Source of the DNA: an uncultured Desulfobacteraceae bacterium
GTDB lineage: Bacteria; Desulfobacterota; Desulfobacteria; Desulfobacterales; Desulfatirhabdiaceae
Length of the DNA: 32,476 nt
Direction of reading: 5' to 3'
Assembly (NCBI GenBank): GCA_903953895.1
Contig: CAJBLH010000118.1
Span: 1-32,476, forward strand
Shown one piece after another: positions 14,858-23,015 of this stretch. The translations under genes and the position numbers were made by a program. Under the pieces are notes generated by a model, which was not told where the DNA came from, searched no databases, and saw only the letters and a list, made by a program, of their open reading frames with translations. The first letter of the stretch is position 1. Every line of letters starts with the position of its first letter.

Positions 14858-16399
14858 ATGCTGAAAAAACTTATCATCAACGATATGGGCCACGAAACAC
14901 GGGTGGCGCTGATCGAAAACGGCACCATTGCGGAGCTGTTTATCGAAAGACAGGATCACTCAGACATTGCCGGAAATATCTATAAAGGCAGGGTTCAGCG
15001 CGTGCTTCCCGGAATGCAGGCCGCTTTCGTGGATATCGGCCTGAGTCAGGCAGCTTTTATTTATGTGGACGATGTGCTGGGATATCAGGATACCGAGATC
15101 GAGCAGATCATGATCCGCAATCAGGACGAGGAGGACCTGTCCGGTGAAATCAATGCCGCATATATCAACCAACCTGCCCCGCACAAAGACCTGCATATCG
15201 AAGATATGATCACCGAAGGTCAGGAAATCCTGGTTCATGTGGCCAAGTCTCCCATGGGCACCAAGGGAGCACGCGTGACAACATACATTTCTTTGCCGGG
15301 CCGTTTCCTGGTGATGATGCCGTATTCGAATCATATTGGCGTATCCCGAAGGATACTGGATGAGGACGAACGAACACGGCTCAAGGAAATGGTGCTGTCC
15401 CTGCGGGATGATGCCGTTGGATACATTGTCCGGACAGCCAGTGAAGGCGTTCAGCGGGAAAAGCTGGCCCCTGAGATGGTGTTCTTGAAAAATTTATGGC
15501 AGGCGGTTCTGACCAAATACAAAACCGCATCCGCCCCGTCGCTGCTGCATAAAGAACTGAATGTCAGCCTGAGGGCCGTCCGGGATCTGTTGACCCACGA
15601 GGCGGATTCTCTGATCATCGATTCCCGTCCGGTGTATGAATCGGTTCTCTCTTTTCTGAATACCTTCATGCCGAGCCTGAAAGACTCTGTTGAACTGTAT
15701 GAAGGTCAGGAACCCATATTCGACGCCTACAACCTGGAAGGCGATATCTCCAGAGCCCTGAAACGCAAGGTCTGGCTGAAATCCGGCGGATACATCGTCA
15801 TCGAGCAGACCGAAGCATTGGTGGCCATCGACGTCAATACCGGCAGATATGTGGGTAAACACAATCTTGAAGAGACCATCCTCAAAACCAACCTGGACGC
15901 CGTCAAGGAAATTGCCTATCAGATCCGGCTGCGAGACATCGGCGGCATTATCATCATCGATTTTATCGATATGGAGAAAAAGCCCAACCAGGAAAAAGTG
16001 TACAACGCCCTGATCGAAGCACTGAAAAACGACCGCAGCAAAACCCATGTTCTTCCCATCTCGGAAATGGGATTGATTCAAATGACCCGCAAGCGGATAC
16101 GCAAGCCGTTGAACCGGCTTTTGTGCGAGCCCTGCTTTTACTGTGACGGCGAAGGGTATCTCATGTCCCGCAAGACCATCTGTCATAATATTGTCAGGGA
16201 AATCCTCAGCGAATACCGCATGCTGGACGGCATCAAGATCATGGTGCGAGTCAACCCGGAAATTGCTGAACTGCTTCACGGAGAAGAAAACAATCTGATT
16301 TTTCGTCTGGAAAAAATGACGAGCAAGCAGATCGTTGTTTACCCCAACCCGCAATTTCACCTGGAAGAATTCGACGTTCTGGCAGTTTACAAGGAATAG
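14858..16399 (+). CDS. rng: Ribonuclease G (RNase E/G family)
   Basis: An endoribonuclease that processes the 5' end of 16S rRNA and degrades mRNA. The 513-residue protein has the N-terminal S1 RNA-binding part starting at NIYKGRVQRVLPGMQAAFVDIG (residues 40-61), the DNase-I-like catalytic centre with AIDVNTGRY (Asp near 324) and IIIIDFIDM (Asp near 368), and the zinc-link region CEPCFYCDGEG (about 424-434). The length and absence of a long C-terminal scaffold indicate RNase G rather than RNase E. An acidic insertion (about 88-116, QDEEDLSGE...) interrupts the S1 part, as in many non-enterobacterial homologues. No strong ribosome binding site precedes ATG 14858. A pair of inverted repeats brackets the gene. 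Confidence 0.94.
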   Translation: MLKKLIINDMGHETRVALIENGTIAELFIERQDHSDIAGNIYKGRVQRVLPGMQAAFVDIGLSQAAFIYVDDVLGYQDTEIEQIMIRNQDEEDLSGEINAAYINQPAPHKDLHIEDMITEGQEILVHVAKSPMGTKGARVTTYISLPGRFLVMMPYSNHIGVSRRILDEDERTRLKEMVLSLRDDAVGYIVRTASEGVQREKLAPEMVFLKNLWQAVLTKYKTASAPSLLHKELNVSLRAVRDLLTHEADSLIIDSRPVYESVLSFLNTFMPSLKDSVELYEGQEPIFDAYNLEGDISRALKRKVWLKSGGYIVIEQTEALVAIDVNTGRYVGKHNLEETILKTNLDAVKEIAYQIRLRDIGGIIIIDFIDMEKKPNQEKVYNALIEALKNDRSKTHVLPISEMGLIQMTRKRIRKPLNRLLCEPCFYCDGEGYLMSRKTICHNIVREILSEYRMLDGIKIMVRVNPEIAELLHGEENNLIFRLEKMTSKQIVVYPNPQFHLEEFDVLAVYKE

Positions 16400-16436
16400 C
16401 GTCGATCTCCACTGTTTTAATGGTGAAAAAACGGTT

Positions 16437-16469
16437 TTAACCACGAAACACACGAACGACACGAAAAAG
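16437..16469 (+). repeat. CACGAAA-type dispersed repeat, copy B
   Basis: TTAACCACGAAACACACG followed by AACGACACGAAAAAG: a stuttering CACGAA motif with roughly 9-base period. The following TTTTCATATTTCGCGTG (to about 16493) is a degenerate reverse half, so the element is an imperfect palindrome. It lies 38 bases after the rng stop and is inverted relative to copy A. Confidence 0.6.
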
Positions 16470-16528
16470 AATGGCTTTTCATATTTCGCGTGAGAAGTCG
16501 GTTTCAGTCATGGGGGCGATCGGACGGA

Positions 16529-17182
16529 TCAGGGTTGGATCAAGTATGGTTTCATCACCGTTTCCAGATGATGCCGCCAGGCTTCCACATCCGTTTTTCC
16601 CTCTGAACCGTTCAGGTGTATCAGCTCCCCGAAAGATATCCGGATTCTGGCAAAGGGCTTGGGCAGCATGAACCGGTCCCAACTGTTGAAAAACCAGGCC
16701 CTGTCCGCTGAAAACCCAACAGGAACGATCGCGGCGCGGGCGGCCAGCGCCAGGGAAATGGCTCCAGGTTTTATGGTGCCGGCCGGCCCCCGGGGGCCAT
16801 CCACAATGTGCCCTGCAAACCGGGAGCGTCTGAACTCACGAATCATCTGCTTAAGCGCCTTCAGCCCGCCTTTTGAAGATGAGCCACGAACAGGGGTCCA
16901 GCCAATGCGCTGCACAATGCCGGCCCCGATATCGCCGTCGTTGCTCAGGCTGATCATCAGCGGCGGAGACAGTCCACGAAATTTCCGGATATACGCCAGT
17001 GTGGGGAAAACCTGCTGATGCCAGACGCAGAACAATAAGGAACCGCCTTTTTGCAGGTAATCCTGCCAAGAGTCTTCGTTTACGACGGTGACGCGAAAGG
17101 TTCGGCAATACGCCCGGATTACCCTGTAAAAAAAATTTAAAAAAACATCCGATTTAACAATTCTGCTGGTATTGATCGCCAA
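16529..17182 (-). CDS. DUF374 lysophospholipid acyltransferase-family protein
   Basis: A 217-residue protein matching the DUF374 branch of the PlsC/LpxL-like acyltransferase superfamily. It has CVWHQQVFPTL (residues 52-62, active-site His55), VRGSSSKGGLKAL (98-110) and HIVDGPRGPAG (125-135), the three blocks of the family. It probably transfers an acyl chain to a lipid or lipid A precursor at the inner membrane; the acceptor is unknown. The only suitable start is TTG 17182, with AGGAG 7 bases upstream. It is 48 bases downstream of the MltD-like gene on the same strand, suggesting an envelope operon. Confidence 0.85.
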   Translation of the reverse strand: MAINTSRIVKSDVFLNFFYRVIRAYCRTFRVTVVNEDSWQDYLQKGGSLLFCVWHQQVFPTLAYIRKFRGLSPPLMISLSNDGDIGAGIVQRIGWTPVRGSSSKGGLKALKQMIREFRRSRFAGHIVDGPRGPAGTIKPGAISLALAARAAIVPVGFSADRAWFFNSWDRFMLPKPFARIRISFGELIHLNGSEGKTDVEAWRHHLETVMKPYLIQP

Positions 17183-17230
17183 AGGACGCTCCTATTCAAG
17201 AAATCGACATGGATCACCGCTTCGGTCGGA

Positions 17231-18352
17231 TCACTGCGCGGGTTCCTGGGAAAGTTTGGGTTCATTTTCAGGATTCAGGATAAGCCGATCACCCGGGCGA
17301 ATCGCTTGATTCTGGCTCAGATTGTTCCAGATCATGAGGGACTGAACCGGTATCTTCAATCGCTCGGCGATTTCGGAAAGTGAGTCCCCTTTTTTCACCA
17401 CATAAACAGATTCGGAACCGGCAGAGGTCAGGGACGGCGCCTGACCGGCCAGCCTTTCCTGAAAGCCTGCCGCCGCCCCGCCGGGGATGCAAATCGTCAA
17501 CACTCCTTTGGGCAGATAATACCCCCTGATTTCCGGATTCAAATCCCGAATGACCTTGAAAGTGGTCCGGGCCGCCCTTGCAATCGTAAGAACCGGCGTT
17601 TTTTTCGACAACTCCAGTTGGACACGATCACACGCCACCGGCGGATACAGATCCTCGGGGGTCAGCCTGAAACCGTATTTTTCCGGATTGGACAGAATCA
17701 GTTTGGCCGCCAGAATCCGGAAGACATACCGCTGGGTTTCCTGATACAGGTACAGGTCATAAAAATTACTGGCATCTTGAAGAAACATCTCGTTTTTCAA
17801 CCCGGCCTCGCCCATGTTGTAGGCGGCTGCGGCCAGGGTCCAGGACCCGAAATCGCCATAGAGCTTTTTCAGATAGGCAAGCGCTGAACGGGTGGATGCT
17901 GCCATGTTCCGGCGCTCGTCCAGTTCTTCTGTGATGGTCAGCCCATAGCGCTCTCCGGTATCCTTGATGAACTGCCAGTAGCCCATCGCCCCCTTGGGGG
18001 AGCCGGCCAGGGCCCGCAGAGAGCTTTCGACAACGGGAATGTATTTAAGATCATCCGGAAGCCGCTGGTCTTTCAGGACTTTCTGAATATAGGGCATATA
18101 GCGATTGGCCCGCTTGAGCCACATGATGGTCTGATCCCGGTCCCAGAGCATCAACAGAAGCTCGCGCTCCAGACGCTCGCGGGCATCCGGGGTTTCCAGC
18201 GGCGTCGGTTCTCCGCAAAAATCCAGTGGGGGTTTGATGCGAATGCTGGATACCAGGGAGGGGATGCACTCCATTTCCAGCGTATCGGCGGCGTGTACGA
18301 CACTGCCGGCGCCGGTGCAGAAAACAAATAGTATAATCAATAATTGTATCAT
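17231..18352 (-). CDS. mltD: MltD-like membrane-bound lytic murein transglycosylase with LysM domain
   Basis: Cleaves peptidoglycan glycan strands, forming 1,6-anhydro-muramyl ends. The 373-residue protein begins with a signal peptide (hydrophobic 2-15, likely cut near VVHA-AD at 21-22). An SLT domain follows, with catalytic Glu109 in IPVVESSLRALAGSPKGAMG, then YWQFIKDTGERYGL (125-138) and AAAYNMGEAG. A single C-terminal LysM module (about 316-359, VVKKGDSLSEIAERL...RPGDRLIL) binds glycan. E. coli MltD has more LysM modules, so this is a shorter version. No lipobox is evident. It is divergent from ubiG across 85 bases and co-directional with the DUF374 gene. Confidence 0.9.
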   Translation of the reverse strand: MIQLLIILFVFCTGAGSVVHAADTLEMECIPSLVSSIRIKPPLDFCGEPTPLETPDARERLERELLLMLWDRDQTIMWLKRANRYMPYIQKVLKDQRLPDDLKYIPVVESSLRALAGSPKGAMGYWQFIKDTGERYGLTITEELDERRNMAASTRSALAYLKKLYGDFGSWTLAAAAYNMGEAGLKNEMFLQDASNFYDLYLYQETQRYVFRILAAKLILSNPEKYGFRLTPEDLYPPVACDRVQLELSKKTPVLTIARAARTTFKVIRDLNPEIRGYYLPKGVLTICIPGGAAAGFQERLAGQAPSLTSAGSESVYVVKKGDSLSEIAERLKIPVQSLMIWNNLSQNQAIRPGDRLILNPENEPKLSQEPAQ

Positions 18353-18437
18353 AATCTCGCTTCACATGATAAACATACGGCACCGGTATTGCTCCGGCAA
18401 CAGAAAAAAGACAAGGCGGCCCATAAAGATTTTCCCC

Positions 18438-19148
18438 ATGAAACAAAATGAAAATGTTGACACCTCTGAAATTTTTAAATTCGAATCCCAGTCGCACGAC
18501 TGGTGGAACAGAAAAGGCGATTTCAAGCCCCTCCATGATATCAATCCGGTTCGCGTTCGGTATATCGATGAACACGCCGGACTCTGCGGAAAATCGGTTC
18601 TGGATATCGGCTGCGGCGGCGGTATTCTATCGGAAGCCATGGCGGCGGTGGGTGCTGTCGTCACCGGAATCGACCGGGGAGAAGCCCCCCTGAATGCTGC
18701 CCGGCATCATCTGCTGGAAAGTAATCTTCAGATAAACTATCTGAAAGCCACGGCAGAATCCATGACGGCAACCCATGCATCACGCTTTGATGTCGTCACC
18801 TGCCTGGAAATGCTGGAGCATGTTCCCGATCCCCGATCCGTCGTCAACGCCTGTAAAGCCCTGGTCAAACCTGGAGGCGATGTGATTTTTGCAACCCTCA
18901 ACCGAAATCCCAAATCCTTTCTGCTGGCAATTGTCGGTGCTGAATATCTGATGCGGTTGATTCCCATAGGAACACACACGTATAGCCGATTTATCAAGCC
19001 CGCTGAAATATCGCTCTGGGTCCGGCAGGCGGGCATGATTGTTAAGGACATCAGTGGGATGCACTATAATCCCGTTTTCCGAACGTGTTCACTGGGCGGA
19101 AATCTGCACATCAATTATCTCGTTTACGCCAACCGGCCAAAAGGATAA
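18438..19148 (+). CDS. ubiG: UbiG-like SAM-dependent O-methyltransferase
   Basis: A 236-residue class I methyltransferase with SAM-binding VLDIGCGGG (residues 54-62) and the UbiG-type blocks WWNRKGDFKPLHDINPVR (22-39), LEMLEHVPDP and FATLNRNPKSFLLAIVGAEY. Length and motifs match UbiG, which methylates two hydroxyls in ubiquinone synthesis. The frame is open upstream to 18234, but ATG 18438 gives the family-like N-terminus and avoids overlap with the divergent gene. If the host is a strict anaerobe using menaquinone, the true substrate may differ. It ends 14 bases from the convergent HAD gene. Confidence 0.85.
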   Translation: MKQNENVDTSEIFKFESQSHDWWNRKGDFKPLHDINPVRVRYIDEHAGLCGKSVLDIGCGGGILSEAMAAVGAVVTGIDRGEAPLNAARHHLLESNLQINYLKATAESMTATHASRFDVVTCLEMLEHVPDPRSVVNACKALVKPGGDVIFATLNRNPKSFLLAIVGAEYLMRLIPIGTHTYSRFIKPAEISLWVRQAGMIVKDISGMHYNPVFRTCSLGGNLHINYLVYANRPKG

Positions 19149-19162
19149 AAAACAGGCATCGA

Positions 19163-19816
19163 TCACATCAGCCTCAGCAATTCTCCGGGATGATGGATAA
19201 GCGATTTGGCGCCATTTTCCAGAAGCTCTTCCCGGGTACGAAATCCCCATAACGCACCGACCGGAAACATCCCGGCAGACGCAGCCGTCTGCATATCGAT
19301 GGCCGTATCCCCGAGATAAATCATGCGGTCCGGTTCCGCTTCCAGCAACCCGGCTATTTCCAGGGCGCCGGCAGGGTCGGGTTTTCGCGGAACATCATCC
19401 CGCAAGCCGAACACCGCCTTGAATCGCCATTTCGATAGCAGATCCTGGACGCAATGCACCGTAAACGGATGAGACTTGTTGGATAAAATGGCCATATCAA
19501 TTTCACGCGCCGTCAGGGCGTCCAACATTTCCGGAATGCCGTCATACAGCCGGGTTTTGACTTTCCAGCTCCGGTCGTAATCCGCCATGAACGCCGCCAT
19601 ACACTCCCGGTGGACATCCGTGCCCCTGACAGCTTCCGGAAGCGCCCGATCTATGAGAACAGCCGATCCATCGCCGACAAAATAACGATAGGCATCCATC
19701 GGATGGGTCGGAAACCCCCGTTCCGCCAGCACCCGGTTTACCGCATCCCCCAGATCCGCCAATGTGTCAAGAAGCGTGCCATCCAGATCAAATACAACTG
19801 CCGAATATTTTAGCAA
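19163..19816 (-). CDS. HAD-family phosphatase, phosphoglycolate-phosphatase-like
   Basis: A 217-residue HAD hydrolase. Motif I is DLDGTLLDT (nucleophile Asp10, acid/base Asp12), motif II LSNKSHP, motif III RKPDP, and motif IV YLGDTAIDM. A helical cap lies between residues 18 and 85. This matches the Gph/PGP group, which dephosphorylates 2-phosphoglycolate; related members act on other small phosphates, so substrate is not certain. Confidence 0.85.
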   Translation of the reverse strand: MLKYSAVVFDLDGTLLDTLADLGDAVNRVLAERGFPTHPMDAYRYFVGDGSAVLIDRALPEAVRGTDVHRECMAAFMADYDRSWKVKTRLYDGIPEMLDALTAREIDMAILSNKSHPFTVHCVQDLLSKWRFKAVFGLRDDVPRKPDPAGALEIAGLLEAEPDRMIYLGDTAIDMQTAASAGMFPVGALWGFRTREELLENGAKSLIHHPGELLRLM

Positions 19817-19911
19817 AATAACCTGCCTCGCTATGATAATGTCGATTCCATCACAAAATCCACAAAAGGGTCCGGATCATCCTTATCGGCCAGATGATCA
19901 GCACTGAATTT

Positions 19912-19984
19912 ACTGCAAAGTCGCAAAACAACAGCCTGTTTTTTTATAGATTTCCTTTGCGATCTTTGCGTCTTTGCGGTGAAT
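19912..19984. repeat. CGCAAAG-type dispersed repeat, imperfect palindrome
   Basis: On the plus strand 19955-19984 contains CTTTGCGAT, CTTTGCGT, CTTTGCGGTGAA: three near-identical units in tandem. The left part (TACTGCAAAGTCGCAAAAC, 19911-19929) carries the complementary orientation, so the whole is an imperfect inverted repeat in the gap between the HAD and RlmL-like genes. Confidence 0.6.
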
Positions 19985-19995
19985 ATAACCGTTTG

Positions 19996-21180
19996 TCACC
20001 TTTCCAGTTTTCCGACCAGCAGCTCCAATTTCAAGCCGCCATGGTAGATGGTATGAAAACGCCAATGCGCAGAGATAACTCCGACATCCGAACGATCGGG
20101 AACCATCAGGGCGAATCTCCATCCCGGGTAATCGGCTCTCAGTTTCCGCATCACATCCTGAATCAGCAGGCGGCTTTCCCGCCGGGTTCCCATCCGCTTC
20201 CCATAGGGTGGATTGATGACAACCAAGCCGGGTTCAGCCGATAGGTCCTTCGGGCAGAGATCAAAAAAATCTTTTTCCAGAACCTGAATCTGATCCAATG
20301 CCGACAGAGACGACACAAGCCGGGTCAGCAGCTCACACGTTGAGGATGTCCTGTCGATTGCAAACACCGGCGGCAGGGGGCCGGTGACAATGTTTTTTTC
20401 CGCGGCGTTTCGCAGATGCCGCCACTGGGCCGGCTTGAACGCCGGCCATCCCATGAATGCAAAAGAGCGGTTCCAGCCCGGAGGGATGTTTCGGGCCATC
20501 ATCGCCCCCTCGATGGCGAAGGTTCCGGAGCCGCACATGGGGTTGATCAGCGTTTCACTTCCTGAATAGCCCGCCAGCATTAAAACGGCGGCAGCCAGGG
20601 TCTCGCGGACCGGAGCGTTTCCGGCAATCGTTTTGACGCCTCTCTTATAAAGCAAATCGCCGCTGCTGTCTATGGAAACACTGAACCGGTCATCGGTGCC
20701 ACGAATGAAAAGACCCGGCGCATTTGCCGGGTCACCTGGGGGCGGTGCATCATTGACAAACTGGGTCAGCCGATTGCGAACACTTGCCATAATAATCTCG
20801 GCAACCGCATCCTTGTGATACAGCCGGCAATGATGGGTGGATACACGGACCAGCGGCACAGCACCGGGATGCAGATAGAGTTCCCAGGGAATTTCCGCTG
20901 CTTTTTTGGAAAGTCGGGAAAAATGAGAAGCTGTTACGGTTTCGATACGCATCAAAATCCGGGAGGCTGTGCGCAGATGCAGATTGGCCAGATATCCGTC
21001 ATACAGTTTCCCGCGGAATGCGATGCCTCCGGAAACCTCGGCTATTTCACCACCAAAGGATGGAATCCGCATCAGCTCCATCCGGCACAGATGTTCCATT
21101 CCTGGAACTGTGATGACAAAAAAATCGTGGTTTCGCGCCAGGAGATTTCGTTTGATACGCTTTTCTAAAGAAGACGCCAA
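19996..21180 (-). CDS. RlmL-like THUMP-domain rRNA/RNA guanine-N2 methyltransferase
   Basis: A 394-residue protein with an N-terminal RNA-binding THUMP region (about 55-170) and a C-terminal class I methyltransferase domain: INPMCGSGTFAIEGA (SAM site, 212-226) and the N6/N2-methylase motif NPPYGKR (323-329). This is the arrangement of the RlmL N-terminal half and YpsC proteins, which form m2G in 23S rRNA. The RlmK half of the E. coli fusion is absent, so it is the single-function type. The target base is inferred from the family. It starts near the left end of the Gld-type operon, divergent to it. Confidence 0.87.
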   Translation of the reverse strand: MASSLEKRIKRNLLARNHDFFVITVPGMEHLCRMELMRIPSFGGEIAEVSGGIAFRGKLYDGYLANLHLRTASRILMRIETVTASHFSRLSKKAAEIPWELYLHPGAVPLVRVSTHHCRLYHKDAVAEIIMASVRNRLTQFVNDAPPPGDPANAPGLFIRGTDDRFSVSIDSSGDLLYKRGVKTIAGNAPVRETLAAAVLMLAGYSGSETLINPMCGSGTFAIEGAMMARNIPPGWNRSFAFMGWPAFKPAQWRHLRNAAEKNIVTGPLPPVFAIDRTSSTCELLTRLVSSLSALDQIQVLEKDFFDLCPKDLSAEPGLVVINPPYGKRMGTRRESRLLIQDVMRKLRADYPGWRFALMVPDRSDVGVISAHWRFHTIYHGGLKLELLVGKLER

Positions 21181-21359
21181 AATTGCAATTTATCCCATTG
21201 CCGGTATTGATTTTGCCAAAGACTTGATTATCTTTGACTGTTATATCAAAAAGGGAAAACGCTCCGGGCTACGTTTCCGCTCGGATGGTATTGGAGCATA
21301 AATGTGATCAATCATCAACATCAAATGGATTGGCATCGATCATCGTCAAGGAGAAAAGT

Positions 21360-22298
21360 ATGATTCATGTTGAAAACCTCACCCGGTATTATGATGATTT
21401 CTGTGCGGTCGACGGCATTCATCTGGACATTCAAAAAGGCGAGATCCTGGGATTGCTGGGGCCGAACGGCGCCGGAAAAACCACGACCCTGAGAATGCTC
21501 ACAGGATATCTTCAGCCGTCAGCGGGTCAGATCCGGGTCAAGGATTTTACCATCGGCGCAGATACAATCGCGATCAAAAAATGTATCGGATATCTTCCGG
21601 AATCCGCTCCCCTGTATCATGACATGATGGTTTATGACTATCTGAATTATGTCGCGGATATCCGGGAGCTGAAAGCCGATCGGAAACTGACCCGGATCAA
21701 TGAACTGGCCCAATTGTGCGGCCTGAATACGGTCATGCACAAGACCATCGGGGAATTGTCCAAAGGGTTCAAGCAGCGCGTCGGCCTGGCCCATACGCTG
21801 ATGAACGACCCGGAGATACTGATTCTCGATGAACCCACCTCCGGCCTGGATCCCAATCAGATCGTGGAAATCCGGGAAATCATCCGAAAGATCGGCCGGG
21901 AGAAGACCATTATCCTGTCCACCCATATTCTCAGCGAGGCCGAAGCCACCTGCGATCGGATCGCCATCATTCATCAGGGAAAAATAGTGGCTGACGGCAG
22001 CACCCAAGCCATCAAGCAATCGGCCGGCAGAGAGCGGACAATATATATCACTCTCGAAAGTGCAAACATTGAGACGGTTCGGGCGCATCTGAAACCGGTT
22101 GCCGGGATATCCCGAATCGACAAGCTGGATTCCTCGGATCCCGATCATCTTGCCATTAAAATTTTCGTTCAGTCCGATGTCGATATCCGAAAGGACATTT
22201 ACCGGATCATTCGGCAGGCCGACTGGATATTGCTTGAGTTCCGCCAGGAAACCCAGACCCTGGAACACATTTTCCGTGAACTTACCTTGGAGAATTGA
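21360..22298 (+). CDS. gldA: ABC transporter ATPase, GldA-like
   Basis: A 312-residue ATPase with Walker A GPNGAGKTT (34-42), signature LSKGFKQR (133-140) and Walker B ILILDEPTSGLD (153-164), followed by the switch His in LSTHILSEAE. The C-terminal 80 residues form the extra domain found in GldA/CcmA/NodI-type ATPases. ATG 21360 has AAGGAG at ideal spacing; the open frame reaches back to 21234 without such support. It is the first gene of a four-gene operon with permease, auxiliary protein and DUF4340 protein. In Bacteroidetes GldA belongs to the gliding machinery. In other phyla the substrate is unknown, so the symbol denotes similarity only. Confidence 0.9.
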   Translation: MIHVENLTRYYDDFCAVDGIHLDIQKGEILGLLGPNGAGKTTTLRMLTGYLQPSAGQIRVKDFTIGADTIAIKKCIGYLPESAPLYHDMMVYDYLNYVADIRELKADRKLTRINELAQLCGLNTVMHKTIGELSKGFKQRVGLAHTLMNDPEILILDEPTSGLDPNQIVEIREIIRKIGREKTIILSTHILSEAEATCDRIAIIHQGKIVADGSTQAIKQSAGRERTIYITLESANIETVRAHLKPVAGISRIDKLDSSDPDHLAIKIFVQSDVDIRKDIYRIIRQADWILLEFRQETQTLEHIFRELTLEN

Positions 22299-22299
22299 C

Positions 22300-23004
22300 A
22301 TGACCCCTGTTATCCACATTTTCAAAAGAGAATTCAGCGCCTATATGGTATCGCCGGTTGCCTACATTGTCATCTCGGTGTTTCTGATTATCACCGGCTG
22401 GTTTTTCTTTACCCCGTTTTTTCTGCAAAATCAGGCCAGTCTGCGTAATTTTTTCGCACTCCTTCCCCTGGTTTTCGCCTTTGTCGTGCCGGCGATCACC
22501 ATGCGTCTGTTGTCCGAGGAATTCAGTGTCGGCTCATATGAAACACTTCTGACCCTTCCGGTTACCTTCATTGATGTTGTTTTGGGAAAATTTCTGGCGG
22601 CAACCGGTTTTACGGCAGTCATGCTGGCCCCGACCCTTCTGTATCCAATTACGGTGTCGGTTCTGGGCAACCTGGACTGGGGCCCGGTTCTGGGCGGATA
22701 TATTGGCGCCTTGCTGCTGGGTGCTGCATTTTCGGCCATCGGTTTGTTGGCCTCGTCCCTGACCCGGAATCAGATCGTTGCCTTTATCGTGGGAACGGCC
22801 ATCTGTTTCAGTCTCTGCCTGATCGACAAGATGCTCTTTTTTCTGCCTCAGTCTCTGCTGGGTGTCTTTGAATACATAGGGGCGGATTTCCACTTCCAGA
22901 ACATCGCCAAGGGCATTCTGGATACACGGGACATCCTGTATTTTATCAGTGTCGGATTTATCGGACTTTACGGCGCCAATCTGGCCATGCAGGAAAAATG
23001 TTAA
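22300..23004 (+). CDS. gldF: ABC-2 type permease, GldF-like
   Basis: A 234-residue inner-membrane protein with about six hydrophobic helices (near 18-40, 50-68, 90-115, 126-150, 155-178, 208-228), typical of ABC-2 permeases. The ATG (22300) follows the gldA stop by one base, with GGAG upstream, so it is translated from the same message. The N-terminal IFKREFSAYMVSPVAYIVIS segment is characteristic of the GldF family. It forms the channel for the GldA-like ATPase. Confidence 0.88.
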   Translation: MTPVIHIFKREFSAYMVSPVAYIVISVFLIITGWFFFTPFFLQNQASLRNFFALLPLVFAFVVPAITMRLLSEEFSVGSYETLLTLPVTFIDVVLGKFLAATGFTAVMLAPTLLYPITVSVLGNLDWGPVLGGYIGALLLGAAFSAIGLLASSLTRNQIVAFIVGTAICFSLCLIDKMLFFLPQSLLGVFEYIGADFHFQNIAKGILDTRDILYFISVGFIGLYGANLAMQEKC

Positions 23005-23015
23005 GGAGCGGTATT

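Noticed and set aside
15494-16462. Minus-strand frame of 322 codons opposite rng
   Set aside because: Shadow of rng, whose catalytic motifs are intact on the plus strand.
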